Assembly (NCBI RefSeq): GCF_900607225.1
Contig: NZ_LR027842.1
Span: forward strand, 28,438-92,437
From: [Pseudopropionibacterium] massiliense
GTDB taxonomy: Bacteria > Actinomycetota > Actinomycetes > Propionibacteriales > Propionibacteriaceae
Direction: 5' to 3'
DNA: 64,000 nucleotides
Part shown: piece by piece, positions 1 to 8,853 of the stretch
Position numbering within the stretch: the stretch's first letter is position 1
Layout of the letters: each line of letters starts with the position of its first letter
Position numbers and translations under genes: made by a program
The notes under the pieces: generated by a model
Seen by the model: the letters and a program-made list of their open reading frames with translations, nothing else
The model's database searches: none
What the model was told of the DNA's origin: nothing

Positions 1-45
1 CCGCGGAACCGTCTGACTGAATTTGTCGACCTCACGCTAACACGG

Positions 46-63
46 GGACCGGGTCACCGGTCC
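46..63 (-). terminator. Short perfect hairpin after the Tat-exported hydrolase gene
   Basis: GGACCGG (46-52) and CCGGTCC (57-63) form a perfect 7-bp stem with a 4-nt loop, about 33 nt past the stop of the minus-strand hydrolase gene. There is no T-run, which is common for actinobacterial terminators. Bases 1-96 hold no gene. Confidence 0.4.
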
Positions 64-96
64 TGACGCTCCTCCAGTCGCTCGCCCGGTGAGGTC

Positions 97-912
97 TCAT
101 TCGTCCTCGTCGTAGGCGTCGATCACGATGCCGAGGTAGGTGCCGAAGTCGTGGGTGATGGAGGTGTGATCGTGTTCCCCGGGCCATGTGGACCACACGT
201 GCTCGAATCCCGCGGAACGGTAGAAGGCGACGGTCTCCTGGGCGCCGCCCAGCGCGTCGTAGTCGGCGGTTCGGTCCTGTCCTCCCGTCACCAGGTTCAG
301 CGACAGGTTCGACTTCGCGTATCCGGAGAACGAGCCTTTCCATTCCGGCTCCGGGGCGTCGCCGCCGCCGAAGACGAGGAAGCCGCCGGTCTCGATGTCG
401 TTGGCCCGGTGGGGGAAGAAGTACCGGGTGATGAACTCCGAACCCCCGGAGTAGCCCACCAGCCAGAGGGCCGCGGTGTTCGCCCCGTACGTGACCTGCA
501 CGTGTCGGAGCAGTTCGGTGAGGTAGGTGACCTTCGCGTCGAGGTCGGTGTGCCACCACATGCCGTCCGCGCTGGGGGTGCGCACCGAGAGAACGTCGTG
601 GCCTCGCGCGAGCGCGGCCTCCACGATGCTGCCGGGGCCGGCCAGGCCACCGGGGAAGTTCGCGTCATCGCCGTCGTGGTCCTCGTCGTGCAGCTGCTGG
701 CCGTCGCCGTCGAGGTAGACGACCAGCCCGGACTTCGTCGCGCCGGCGGAGTAGAACCGGCACCCGGAGCTGAAACCGTTGGATGCGGTGAAACTGAAGG
801 AGGTGTTCGGCGTCGCCGCCGAGGCCCGCAGCGGCTGGTGATGCAGCAGTGCCCCGGACGCGATGGTCGCCATGAGGCCGATGGTCGAGCGGCGGGAGAG
901 TTTGTCCGGCAT
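97..912 (-). CDS. Tat-exported alpha/beta-hydrolase-like protein
   Basis: This 271-residue protein is probably a secreted or surface serine hydrolase of the alpha/beta-hydrolase fold. Residues 5-13 (SRRSTIGLM) form a twin-arginine motif, followed by a hydrophobic stretch and a likely cleavage site near residue 31 (ASA). GYSGG at 153-157 matches the nucleophile elbow GxSxG, giving Ser155 as nucleophile. A His-rich stretch (GEHDH, 246-250) is a plausible place for the catalytic His. The ATG start is preceded by a good AGGAAGGA ribosome-binding site. It stands alone, divergent from secA2. The substrate is not evident; a lipase, esterase or poly-ester depolymerase role would all fit. Confidence 0.7.
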   Translation of the reverse strand: MPDKLSRRSTIGLMATIASGALLHHQPLRASAATPNTSFSFTASNGFSSGCRFYSAGATKSGLVVYLDGDGQQLHDEDHDGDDANFPGGLAGPGSIVEAALARGHDVLSVRTPSADGMWWHTDLDAKVTYLTELLRHVQVTYGANTAALWLVGYSGGSEFITRYFFPHRANDIETGGFLVFGGGDAPEPEWKGSFSGYAKSNLSLNLVTGGQDRTADYDALGGAQETVAFYRSAGFEHVWSTWPGEHDHTSITHDFGTYLGIVIDAYDEDE

Positions 913-1048
913 GCGTGGCGTCCTTCCTGATGCCTCTTTGGATACAGATCTGCATTCACCGTAACACGGGGGGCGTTCCGTTTCCCGTGGTCAGGCGCGG
1001 TTTCCGCGACACGTCCTAGGCTGGGTGACACCCGACCCAGGAGTGATC

Positions 1049-3319
1049 GTGTCACCACCATCCGTTGCCGGCCGTCTGCGCGAGTCCATGTGGCGTTCCG
1101 CCAACGACAAACGCCTCAAACGCCTCCAGCGGGTGGTGGACGCCATGCCGGAGAACCCGCCCGAGACCCCGACATCCCTCGACGCAACCAGTGACGCCGA
1201 ACTGGCCGGTTTCCTGGCGGCCGCAGGTGAGGTGGCGGGCCGGGAGGTGGGGCTCGACCCCTTCCCCAACCAGTACCTGGCCGCCGCCGCCCTGCTGCGG
1301 GGGTTCTCCATCGAACTGGCGACCGGGGAGGGCAAGACCCTCGTGGGTGCGATGGCCGCCGCCGGGTGGGCCCTGGAGGGGCACCACGTCCACGTGCTGA
1401 CCGCCAACGACTACCTCGCGGCCCGCGACGCCGACTGGATGGGTCCGCTGTACCGCGGCCTCGGACTGACCTGCGCGGCCGTGCAGGCCGACCAGGACCT
1501 GCCCGCCCGGCAGGTCGCCTACGCCGCCGACATCACCTACTCCTCGGTGGCCGAGGCCGGTTTCGACCTGCTCCGCGACCGCCTCGCCGCCCGGCCCGGG
1601 GAGCGCACCGGGGCCCGCCGCGAGGTGGTGCTCGTCGACGAGGCCGACGCGGTCCTGCTCGACGAGGCCCGCGTGCCCCTGGTGCTCGCCGCCGACGCCG
1701 AACCGCACCGCGACGAACACGCCCTGGGGCTCGCCGCCTACGTGCGGGGCCTCGGGGCGGGCCGCGACCACGTCGTCGCGCCCGACCGCCGCACCGTCCA
1801 CCTCACCGACGACGGGTTGCGCCGCGTCGAGGACGACCACCCCGACCGCGACCTGTTCGGCACCGACTCCGAGTTCCTCGTCTCGCTGAACCTCGCCCTC
1901 CACGCCCACGCCGCCCTGGAACGCGACGTCGACTACCTCGTCGCCGACGACCGCGTCTGGCTCGTCAGTGGGTCGCGGGGAAGGGTGGACCGGCTGCAAC
2001 GCTGGCCCGACGGGTTGCAGCTCGCCGTCGAGGCGAAGGAGGCCCTCGATACCGCACCCGGACTCCAAGTCCTCGACCAGCTCGTCATCGCCGAACTGGT
2101 CGGCGGCTACGAAAAACTCGTCGGCATGAGCGCGACCATGCGGGCCGCCGACGAGGAACTCGAATCCCTGTACGGGCTGCAGGTCGCGGTGATCCCGTCG
2201 CACCTGCCGTGCCGCCGCACCGACCACCCCACCCGGCTCCACGCCACCTCCGAGCATCGCGACGCGGCCCTGGCGGACCTCGTCCGGGAGTCCGGGAAGC
2301 GGGGGCGACCCGTGCTGGTCGCGACCCAGAGCGTGAGGGAATCGGAGCGGATCGCGGACCTGCTGCGCGGCCTCGGTGTCGAATGCGTGCTGCTGAACGC
2401 CCGCAACGCCACCGAGGAGGCCGCGATCATCTCGCGGGCCGGTGAGGCGGGCCGGGTCACGGTCTCGACGCAGATGGCCGGGCGCGGCACCGACGTGGTG
2501 CCCTCACCCGAGGCCGTCGACGCGGGCGGGCTGCTGGTGGTCGGGGTGGGGCGTTTCCCCAGCGCTCGGCTCGACGACCAGCTCCGCGGCCGCGCCGGCC
2601 GGCAGGGCGATCCGGGGGAGTCGGTGTTCCTCGCCAGCCTCGCGGACCGCCTCGTCACCGACAACGACCCCGACCATCCCGAACCCGCGGTCGTGGACGG
2701 CGGCGGTGAGGTCGAACAGTGCCGCGCGAACCGTCGTGTCCTGGGGGTCGTGGACCACGCGCAGCGGGTCAGCGACGGCGACCAGCGCAACCTGAGGTGG
2801 CTGTCGTGGCGCTACGGCGAACTGCTGCGCCGCCAACGCGCCCATCTCGTCGAGGTGCGCGAAACCTGTCTCGAGGGGCCCGAGGCCCTGGACCGGCTCG
2901 CCGAACACGCGCCCGAGGAGGTCGCGGAGCTGGATGAGCGGGTCGGGGAGGACGAACTCGAGGAAGGGGCGCGACTGGCGCTGGTCGCAGCCGTCGACGC
3001 CGCCTGGAGCGCGCACCTCGGGCACGCCGCCGAGCTGCGCGAGGGCATCCACCTGCGGGTGCTGGCCCGCGAGGATCCGCTGACCGAGTTCGAGAAGGAG
3101 ATGGGCGCGGCCTACCAGGGGCTCGCCGAACGCATCCTCGACGACGCCGTCGCCACCCTCCTGGAGGCCCCGGTCGTCGACGGACGGCTGGACCTGGAGT
3201 CGCTGGGGAGTCGCATCCCCAGCGCCACCTGGGCCTACACCGTCACCGACAACGAGCTGGGCGACGACTTCACCCGGATGGGACGCGCCCTGCGCCGTCG
3301 CCTCGCGGGCCGGGGATAG
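1049..3319 (+). CDS. secA2: Accessory Sec translocase ATPase SecA2
   Basis: SecA-type DEAD-motor ATPase that drives export of a subset of proteins through the Sec channel. From the GTG at 1049 it is 756 residues, shorter than housekeeping SecA (about 900) and close to actinobacterial SecA2. Walker A is ATGEGKT (about 91-97) and the DEAD box is VDEADAV (about 196-202). A GRGTDV helicase motif VI lies near residue 480. The C-terminus lacks the Cys-rich zinc tail of SecA1. The GTG at 1049 was chosen because AGGAG sits five bases upstream; a GTG at 1025 is in frame but only two bases past a TAGGCT -10 box (1017-1022). No accessory SecY or obvious substrate gene adjoins it. Confidence 0.85.
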   Translation: MSPPSVAGRLRESMWRSANDKRLKRLQRVVDAMPENPPETPTSLDATSDAELAGFLAAAGEVAGREVGLDPFPNQYLAAAALLRGFSIELATGEGKTLVGAMAAAGWALEGHHVHVLTANDYLAARDADWMGPLYRGLGLTCAAVQADQDLPARQVAYAADITYSSVAEAGFDLLRDRLAARPGERTGARREVVLVDEADAVLLDEARVPLVLAADAEPHRDEHALGLAAYVRGLGAGRDHVVAPDRRTVHLTDDGLRRVEDDHPDRDLFGTDSEFLVSLNLALHAHAALERDVDYLVADDRVWLVSGSRGRVDRLQRWPDGLQLAVEAKEALDTAPGLQVLDQLVIAELVGGYEKLVGMSATMRAADEELESLYGLQVAVIPSHLPCRRTDHPTRLHATSEHRDAALADLVRESGKRGRPVLVATQSVRESERIADLLRGLGVECVLLNARNATEEAAIISRAGEAGRVTVSTQMAGRGTDVVPSPEAVDAGGLLVVGVGRFPSARLDDQLRGRAGRQGDPGESVFLASLADRLVTDNDPDHPEPAVVDGGGEVEQCRANRRVLGVVDHAQRVSDGDQRNLRWLSWRYGELLRRQRAHLVEVRETCLEGPEALDRLAEHAPEEVAELDERVGEDELEEGARLALVAAVDAAWSAHLGHAAELREGIHLRVLAREDPLTEFEKEMGAAYQGLAERILDDAVATLLEAPVVDGRLDLESLGSRIPSATWAYTVTDNELGDDFTRMGRALRRRLAGRG

Positions 3320-3324
3320 CGTCT

Positions 3325-3505
3325 GCCCGCCTTGCGGGGTCGGTGGGGGTTCGCTTGCCCGGGGGTGGGACCCGGTGGGGTTCGCTTGTCTTGTCGCGGT
3401 TTGCCTGCGCTGTAGCGCTGGCGTTTGACGGTTGGGGTGGCGTTTCCGTCGGGAAGGCCGGCGGACGACGATAAGGCCAGCGGACGACGGGAGGGCTGGC
3501 GTCGA
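3325..3505. repeat. Dispersed intergenic repeat, family B copy 1
   Basis: The roughly 300-bp gap between secA2 and prs contains no gene but carries a G-rich repetitive block. Its core, GCGCTGTAGCGCTGGCGTT at 3408-3426, followed by YGACGG, recurs at 57880-58005. The core holds a small palindrome (GCGCTgtAGCGC). The flanks also match: a GGGGTTCG stretch precedes the core in both copies. Confidence 0.55.
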
Positions 3506-3622
3506 GGCGAGCGATCGCTGACAGGAGTTTTGACGAGTACCGTGTCGCAACGCCCTTTGACGGTCTCGGCGAATGCCTCCCCACTAGGGTGGGGACGTAC
3601 AGCCGTCTACCAAGGAGAGACC

Positions 3623-4603
3623 GTGAAGGGCATCGTTGTTTTCTCCGGTTCCGCCCATCATGCGCTGGCTGACGAGATCTGTGACCACCTGGAGGTTCCC
3701 CGGAGCCACGTGAAGATCTCCCGGTTCAGCAACGACTGCCTCCAGGCCCAGCTGCTCGCCAACTGCAGGCAGCGTGACGTCTACATCGTGCAGCCGCTCG
3801 TGCCACCCACCCAGGAGCACCTCATGGAGCTGCTGCTGATGGTCAACGCGGCCCGCGGCGCGTCGGCGGCGCAGATCACCGCGGTGATCCCGCACTACGC
3901 CTACGCCCGCTCCGACAAGAAGGACGCCTCCCGCATCTCCTTGGGAGGCCGTCTCGTCGCCGACCTGCTGGTCACCGCCGGCGTCGACCGGGTGCTGACG
4001 ATGAACCTCCACGCCCCGCAGGTCCACGGGTTCTTCTCCGTTCCGGTGGATCACCTCACCGCGCTCGGTGTCATCGCCGACCACTACCGCGGCCGCGACC
4101 TCAGCAACCACGTCGTCGTCTCCCCGGACCTCGGCAACGCCAAACAGGCGACGCTGCTGGCGCGTCTGCTCGGGTTGCCGGTGGCGGCCGGCAACAAGCA
4201 GCGCCTCGCTGACAACAAGGTGGTGATCTCGTCGGTGGTCGGTGACGTCGCGGGAAAGAAGGCCATCGTGCTGGACGACGAGATCGCCACGGGCGGGTCG
4301 GTCGTCGAGATCGTCTCCCGGCTGGCCGACTTCGGGTGCGTCGAGGCCTCCATCGCCTGCACCCACGGCCTGTTCGCGGGGTCGGCGGTGGAGCGTCTCA
4401 CATCCGCCACGCACATCTCGGAGGTGGTCTCCACCAACACGGTCCCCGCCCCCGAGAACTTCCCGGGCCTGAAGGTGCTGAGCGTCGCGTCGCTGTTCGC
4501 GGAGGCCATCGCCCGCATCCACAGCGGCAACTCGGTCTCCACACTGTTCAACGGGGTCGACCCCGCCTACGCCCAACCCCAGGAACCCGAGGGCCTGTTC
4601 TGA
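3623..4603 (+). CDS. prs: Ribose-phosphate pyrophosphokinase (PRPP synthetase)
   Basis: Makes phosphoribosyl pyrophosphate from ribose 5-phosphate and ATP for nucleotide, His and Trp synthesis. The GTG at 3623 has AAGGAG seven bases upstream and yields 326 residues, normal for the family. Visible signatures are the ATP loop region YARSDKKDASR, NLHAPQVHGFF (usually DLHADQIQGFF) and the PRPP loop LDDEIATGGSVVE (usually VDDMIDTAGT). The substitutions suggest a divergent Prs branch rather than the core actinobacterial enzyme, so this could be a second copy in the genome. It is convergent with the MFS gene, with a palindromic repeat between them. Confidence 0.88.
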   Translation: MKGIVVFSGSAHHALADEICDHLEVPRSHVKISRFSNDCLQAQLLANCRQRDVYIVQPLVPPTQEHLMELLLMVNAARGASAAQITAVIPHYAYARSDKKDASRISLGGRLVADLLVTAGVDRVLTMNLHAPQVHGFFSVPVDHLTALGVIADHYRGRDLSNHVVVSPDLGNAKQATLLARLLGLPVAAGNKQRLADNKVVISSVVGDVAGKKAIVLDDEIATGGSVVEIVSRLADFGCVEASIACTHGLFAGSAVERLTSATHISEVVSTNTVPAPENFPGLKVLSVASLFAEAIARIHSGNSVSTLFNGVDPAYAQPQEPEGLF

Positions 4604-4608
4604 TCCCG

Positions 4609-4725
4609 AAGCTGGTTGAGTCGAAACCTCGTGTGGGTGTCCGGGGACTTGTGGTCGGGTCTGCTGTTCGGGTTCCGGTGGTTTCGGCTCGGACCGCTTC
4701 TTCGTCGCGGCCCGGCTCAACTGGC
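4609..4725. repeat. Palindromic intergenic element, family A copy 1
   Basis: Imperfect inverted repeat between convergent prs and MFS genes. GGTTGAG with TCGAAACC lies on the left, and GGTTTCGGCTC and CCGGCTCAAC on the right, so the transcript can fold from either strand. The position suggests a bidirectional terminator. Related copies lie at 6102, 15874, 24968, 26259 and 62378. Confidence 0.65.
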
Positions 4726-4738
4726 TGCACGACGGTTT

Positions 4739-6049
4739 TCAGCGACGCCTGCTGGCGCGGATTCTTTCCACGACCTCCCGCCAGGTCGGGACGATCACCC
4801 CGTGGGGACGCATCATGGTGCGCAACCGGTGGCGGGTGCCGAAGATGCCGATCAGGCCGACGGCGAAGAACGGGAACTGCAACGCCATGGCTTGGTTGAG
4901 CTGCTCGGCGGTGTAGTCGCCGGAGGGGTTGAGCCAGCCCAGGAAGGCGCTGATGGCCAGCAGACTCAGGGTCGCGCCCGTGAAGGAACCGGTGATGACC
5001 AGGCCGTTGGCGGCGCCGAGACGGTGCGGGGGCAGCAGGGTGCGGGGATAGTCGAATCCGATGCCGGTGCCTGGCCCGCCCGCGGACATCGCGACCACGA
5101 GGAGGATCAGCAGCCACCACGGTGCCCTTCCCGGCCACAGCAGCGCCGCGGCCCAGACCGCCACGTTGATCCCGATGACGGTGAGGGCCAGGTTGCTGCG
5201 ACGCAGCGGGTGGCGCGAGGTCAACCAGCCCAGCAGCGGCGAGAACACGATGGAACCGTAGACGGTGAGGCTGAACAGGAAGGCCGCCTCGGCCTCCGAG
5301 CGGCCCTCCGCCCGTTGCAGCCACGGGATGCCCCAGATCATCGCGAACACGTTGACGCTGAAGCCGCTGGTGAAGTGCACCCAGAACCCGAGCCGGGTCG
5401 CGGGATGCCGCCAGGCGTCGGCGATGCCGCGGGGCAGGTCGGAGAGCCTCTCCTCCTTGGGGGCGGGGCGGGTCCGGCCGGGTGGTACGTCGCGAACCCA
5501 GATCGCGCTCACGGCCCCCGCGACCACGGATGCCAGGGCCGCGCCCAGGAACGCCCACGTCCAGCCGTGGGCGTTGAACAGGGGAAGCAGGACGGTCGCG
5601 GAGGCTACCTGCCCCATCTGTCCCAGCAGTCCTGCCAGCTGTGTCAGGACCGGCACCCGCGACGGTGCGAACCACTCGGGGATGAGCCGCAGCACCGACC
5701 CGTACATGCAGGCGTCGCCGATGCCCAGCAGGATGCGGGCGGCGAAGGCCAGTGGCAGGGAGTCGGCGAAGGCCATGATCACCTGCGCGGCGACCATCAC
5801 CGCTGAACCCGCGATCATCACCATCCGCGACCCGTAGCGGTCCACCAGCACCCCGACGGGCAGCTGCGCCAGCGCGTAGGTCGCGAGCTGGACCATCACG
5901 AAGGTGGAGATGATGCCGACGCTGGTGCCGAAGTGGTTCGCGGTCTGGATCCCGAGGACCCCGAGGCTGGTGCGCTGCATGATCGCGACGCAGTAGGCGA
6001 GGATGCCGACGCCCCACACGATCCAGGCCAGCCGCCCGGTCCTTGCCAC
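4739..6049 (-). CDS. MFS transporter
   Basis: A 436-residue integral membrane protein with about 12 predicted helices, fitting the major facilitator superfamily. VDRYGSRMV after helix 2 matches the family's cytoplasmic loop 2-3 motif (DRxGRR/K), and RILLGIGDACMYGSVL resembles the helix-4 motif. The start is the GTG at 6049 behind AAGGAG; a longer reading to 6322 would add a non-membrane Pro/Ser-rich stretch that overlaps the downstream repeat and the FKBP gene. The substrate is unknown. The overall pattern recalls organic-anion or sugar-phosphate type carriers, but that is weak. Confidence 0.78.
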   Translation of the reverse strand: MARTGRLAWIVWGVGILAYCVAIMQRTSLGVLGIQTANHFGTSVGIISTFVMVQLATYALAQLPVGVLVDRYGSRMVMIAGSAVMVAAQVIMAFADSLPLAFAARILLGIGDACMYGSVLRLIPEWFAPSRVPVLTQLAGLLGQMGQVASATVLLPLFNAHGWTWAFLGAALASVVAGAVSAIWVRDVPPGRTRPAPKEERLSDLPRGIADAWRHPATRLGFWVHFTSGFSVNVFAMIWGIPWLQRAEGRSEAEAAFLFSLTVYGSIVFSPLLGWLTSRHPLRRSNLALTVIGINVAVWAAALLWPGRAPWWLLILLVVAMSAGGPGTGIGFDYPRTLLPPHRLGAANGLVITGSFTGATLSLLAISAFLGWLNPSGDYTAEQLNQAMALQFPFFAVGLIGIFGTRHRLRTMMRPHGVIVPTWREVVERIRASRRR

Positions 6050-6101
6050 CTCGTGCTCCTTTCCCGCCACGTCCGCGGAAAGTGTAGAGGCTCCGGGCGG
6101 C

Positions 6102-6196
6102 GCGGGTGGTTTCGACTCGGACTGCTCCTTCGTCGCGGTCCGGCTCAACCGGCTTGGGGAATGTTCCTCGCGGTTCGGTTCAACCGGCTCGGGGTG
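6102..6196. repeat. Palindromic element, family A copy 2 (right half, doubled end)
   Basis: Between the MFS start and the FKBP stop. It carries the family A right half (GGTTTCGACTCGG then CCGGCTCAACCGGCTT) followed by a second degenerate right end (CGGTTCAACCGGCTC). There is no left half here, so this is a truncated or rearranged copy. Confidence 0.6.
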
Positions 6197-6206
6197 AGGG
6201 AACCTT

Positions 6207-6614
6207 TCAGGAGGCGCCGAGGATCTCGGTGACGAAGACCAGGGTGGCCCCGCCCTTGATGCCGGCCTGGGGGACGCCGTGGTCGCCGTAGCCGAGTTCG
6301 GCGGGGATGGACAGCAGGACACGGGAACCGACGCGCTGGCCCACGAGGCCGTCGTCCCAGCCTCGGATCACCTCGCCGATGCCGACGCGGAAGTTCAGCG
6401 GTTGGCCCCGGTCGTAGGAGTTGTCGAAGACCGATCCGTTCCAGGACTGCCCCAGGTAGTGGGCCGAGATGGTGTCGCCCGCCTTGACCTCCGGGCCGGT
6501 TCCGGCGTCGAGCAGCTGCACCTGGAGGCCGTCGGGGGCGTCGGGGCCGGGGAAGGTGAGAGTCGGTTTGGAACCCTTGGGGCCCTGCACGGAGGGCATG
6601 TTGGTCTTGCTCAT
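6207..6614 (-). CDS. FKBP-type peptidyl-prolyl cis-trans isomerase
   Basis: A 135-residue cytosolic single-domain FKBP that catalyses proline isomerisation during folding. Family features are visible: DTISAHYLGQSWNGSVFDNS (about 46-65), the VIRGWDDGLVGQRVGSR active-site segment (about 83-99), and the C-terminal IPAELGYGDHG loop and LVFVTEIL strand. It lacks a signal peptide or extra domains. On the minus strand TAGGCT (6626-6621) ends six bases before the ATG, so the mRNA is probably leaderless. Confidence 0.9.
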   Translation of the reverse strand: MSKTNMPSVQGPKGSKPTLTFPGPDAPDGLQVQLLDAGTGPEVKAGDTISAHYLGQSWNGSVFDNSYDRGQPLNFRVGIGEVIRGWDDGLVGQRVGSRVLLSIPAELGYGDHGVPQAGIKGGATLVFVTEILGAS

Positions 6615-6648
6615 GCCCCGAGCCTATCGGTCCCCGGGAGCGCGGTCG

Positions 6649-7485
6649 TCAGTCGCCGCTGAGTGCCTTCACCCAGTCAGGCGTGGGGCTGGGAGTGGGG
6701 GTCGGGGTGGGGAGCTGGTCCTGCGTCACGTCACAGCTGGCCTTGGTGCCGGGTGCGGGACCGAACTCGCGGCCGGCGAAGATGGTGGTCTTGACCCACT
6801 CGTAGTAGTCGTTGAACTTGCCGGTGTCGTAGGGGTTGTCCTTGGCGCAGCGGGCCACGTAGTAGCCGACCACCTCCGGGAGGGTCTCCAGATTGTTGCT
6901 GCCCGCGTAGGAGCTGAACACGCCCTGCTTGGCCGCGAGCTTCTGGAAGTCGGTCCAGTACTGGGGGTTCGAGTCCCGGTCGGCGTTGAAGATGTGGGTG
7001 AACTCGTGGATGACGATGCGCGACAGGCGGCCGATGTCGCCGAGATCGACGGCTTCCTTCCACTTGGTGAAGTCGAAGGTCAGGTAACCGGGTTTCGTCA
7101 ACGACCAGTCGCCCCAGGCGAACCCGCTGATGCGTGCGGCGTTGATGCCGACGGTGCCGGTGACCTTGGCCTTGAGGTTGGGCAGGAAGTCGGTGCAGGA
7201 GACGGCGTCGAGCGCCTGCCACACGACGCTGATCTGGGTGCGGTTCGCGTCGTTCCATCCGTCACCGGCCAGCGTCACCCCGAAGTTCTCGGCCAGCTGG
7301 GTGCTGATCGTTGAGATCGGGGCGTCGTCCCCCGGCCAGGGGTGACTGACGGGACAGGGGGCATGGATGCCGACCGCCGATGGTCCCACCTCGGGCTTCT
7401 CGCCCTGGGCCGTTGCCGATGCTGCCAGAACAATTCCTGCGATGGCCACCGCTGCGGCGGTGAGCCAGATCACAAGTTTGCGCAT
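6649..7485 (-). CDS. Secreted putative zinc metalloprotease (HExxH)
   Basis: A 278-residue protein with a Sec signal peptide (MRKLVIWLTAAAVAIAGIVLAASATA, about 1-26). The centre has VIHEFTHIFNAD, a HExxH zinc motif, and about 45 residues later NLETLPEVVGYYVARC, whose Glu could be the third zinc ligand of a gluzincin. Four Cys in the mature part (PCPVS, SCTDF, ARCAK, ASCDV) may form disulfides. The C-terminus is a Pro-Thr tail (TPTPTPSPTP). I do not recognise a named family, so protease activity is inferred from the motif alone. It is monocistronic and divergent from ilvE. Confidence 0.6.
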   Translation of the reverse strand: MRKLVIWLTAAAVAIAGIVLAASATAQGEKPEVGPSAVGIHAPCPVSHPWPGDDAPISTISTQLAENFGVTLAGDGWNDANRTQISVVWQALDAVSCTDFLPNLKAKVTGTVGINAARISGFAWGDWSLTKPGYLTFDFTKWKEAVDLGDIGRLSRIVIHEFTHIFNADRDSNPQYWTDFQKLAAKQGVFSSYAGSNNLETLPEVVGYYVARCAKDNPYDTGKFNDYYEWVKTTIFAGREFGPAPGTKASCDVTQDQLPTPTPTPSPTPDWVKALSGD

Positions 7486-7768
7486 CGCATCTCCTGTTTG
7501 TGGGTACGGACGTGGAAAGGGTCTCTCAGGATTCTCAGGAAGTCAAGTTCAGGGGAGAGTCGGGATGAACCCTGGTCGATTCGCTTTTGTCGGAATGTGC
7601 GCCGGGGCGTCGTCCGGCCCGCGGGCGTCGGGTGCCCCGGGGGAAACGTGGTCCTCGCGCTGCCTTGCTGACTTTTGTTCACAAAGGATATTGGACCGTT
7701 TTGCCGGAGCTGTTCCGGGAATGAGGGTGATGCCCGTTTCGTCCCCGCCGGTGGACTAGTCTGCGGTC

Positions 7769-8845
7769 ATGTCACTGTTTGAACTCCGCCGCACCGACCG
7801 TCCCACGCCCGAGGCCGAGCGCGCCGCCATCGTGGCGGATCCGGTGTTCGGGAAGTTCTACGCCGACCACATGGCCGTCGCCGACTACACCGAGGGCCTC
7901 GGCTGGCGCGACGCCCGCATCATCCCGACGGGCCAGTGGCAGCTGCACCCCGCGGCCGCGGTGTTCCACTACGGGCAGGAGATCTTCGAGGGGCTGAAGG
8001 CCTACCGCCACGCCGACTCCTCGGTGTGGCTGTTCCGTCCCGAGAGGAACGCGCGACGTTTCATCTCCTCCGCGGAGCGCCTCGAGATGGCGCCCCTCCC
8101 GGAGGAGCTGTTCCTCGCATCCCTCGACGAACTGGTCGCGCTGGAGCAGGCCTGGGTGCCGCAACCCGAGGGTGAGCGCAGCCTGTACCTGCGTCCCTTC
8201 GAGATCGCCGACGAACCCTATCTCGGGGTGCGTGAGGCCAAGAACTACCGCTACGGCCTGCTCGCCTCGCCCGTCGGCGCCTACTACCCGGCCCCGGTGA
8301 AGCTGTGGGTCACCCCCACCTACACGCGGGCCGCACCCGGCGGCACCGGCACCGCGAAGTGCGGCGGGAACTACGCCGCCAGTCTCGCCGCCGCCAACGA
8401 GGCCGCCGCCCACGGCTGCGGGCAGGTGCTCTACCTCGACGGTGCCGAGCACCGCTGGCTGGAGGAGTGCGGCACCATGAACTTCATGATGGTCACCGCC
8501 GACGACCAGCTCATCACCCCCGCCCTCGGGTCGATCCTGGACGGCGTCACCCGCGACTCGTTGCTCACCCTCGCGCCCGAGCACGGCCTCACCCCCGTCG
8601 AGCGACAGATCTCCATCGACGAGCTGCGCGACGGCATCGCCTCGGGTCGGGTGGTCGAGACCTTCGCCTGCGGCACGGCCGCCGTCATCACCCCGATCGT
8701 CGGTTTCGACTCCCCCGAGCACGGCGCGCAGACCGTCGGGAACGGGGAACCCGGGCCGCACACCCGCGAACTGCGCACCCACCTCCTCGACATCCAGTTC
8801 GGTCGCGCCGAGGACCGGCACGGCTGGCTGCGTCGCGTGGCCTGA
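7769..8845 (+). CDS. ilvE: Branched-chain amino acid aminotransferase
   Basis: PLP fold-type IV enzyme that interconverts Val, Leu and Ile with their 2-keto acids using glutamate. It has 358 residues, as is usual for the BCAT type found in actinobacteria. Visible are FHYGQEIFEGLKAYR (about 66-80), the PLP lysine in TAKCGGNY (Lys197), and LEECGTMNFM near the cofactor phosphate site. TAGTCT (7757-7762) ends six bases before the ATG, so translation is likely leaderless. The Nudix gene follows after eight bases, so the two probably share a transcript. The 283-bp gap upstream, divergent from the metalloprotease gene, shows no other gene. Confidence 0.93.
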   Translation: MSLFELRRTDRPTPEAERAAIVADPVFGKFYADHMAVADYTEGLGWRDARIIPTGQWQLHPAAAVFHYGQEIFEGLKAYRHADSSVWLFRPERNARRFISSAERLEMAPLPEELFLASLDELVALEQAWVPQPEGERSLYLRPFEIADEPYLGVREAKNYRYGLLASPVGAYYPAPVKLWVTPTYTRAAPGGTGTAKCGGNYAASLAAANEAAAHGCGQVLYLDGAEHRWLEECGTMNFMMVTADDQLITPALGSILDGVTRDSLLTLAPEHGLTPVERQISIDELRDGIASGRVVETFACGTAAVITPIVGFDSPEHGAQTVGNGEPGPHTRELRTHLLDIQFGRAEDRHGWLRRVA

Positions 8846-8853
8846 GGCCGAGA

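Noticed and set aside
1052..2257. 401-residue minus-strand frame in secA2
   Set aside because: Antisense shadow with no recognisable domain.
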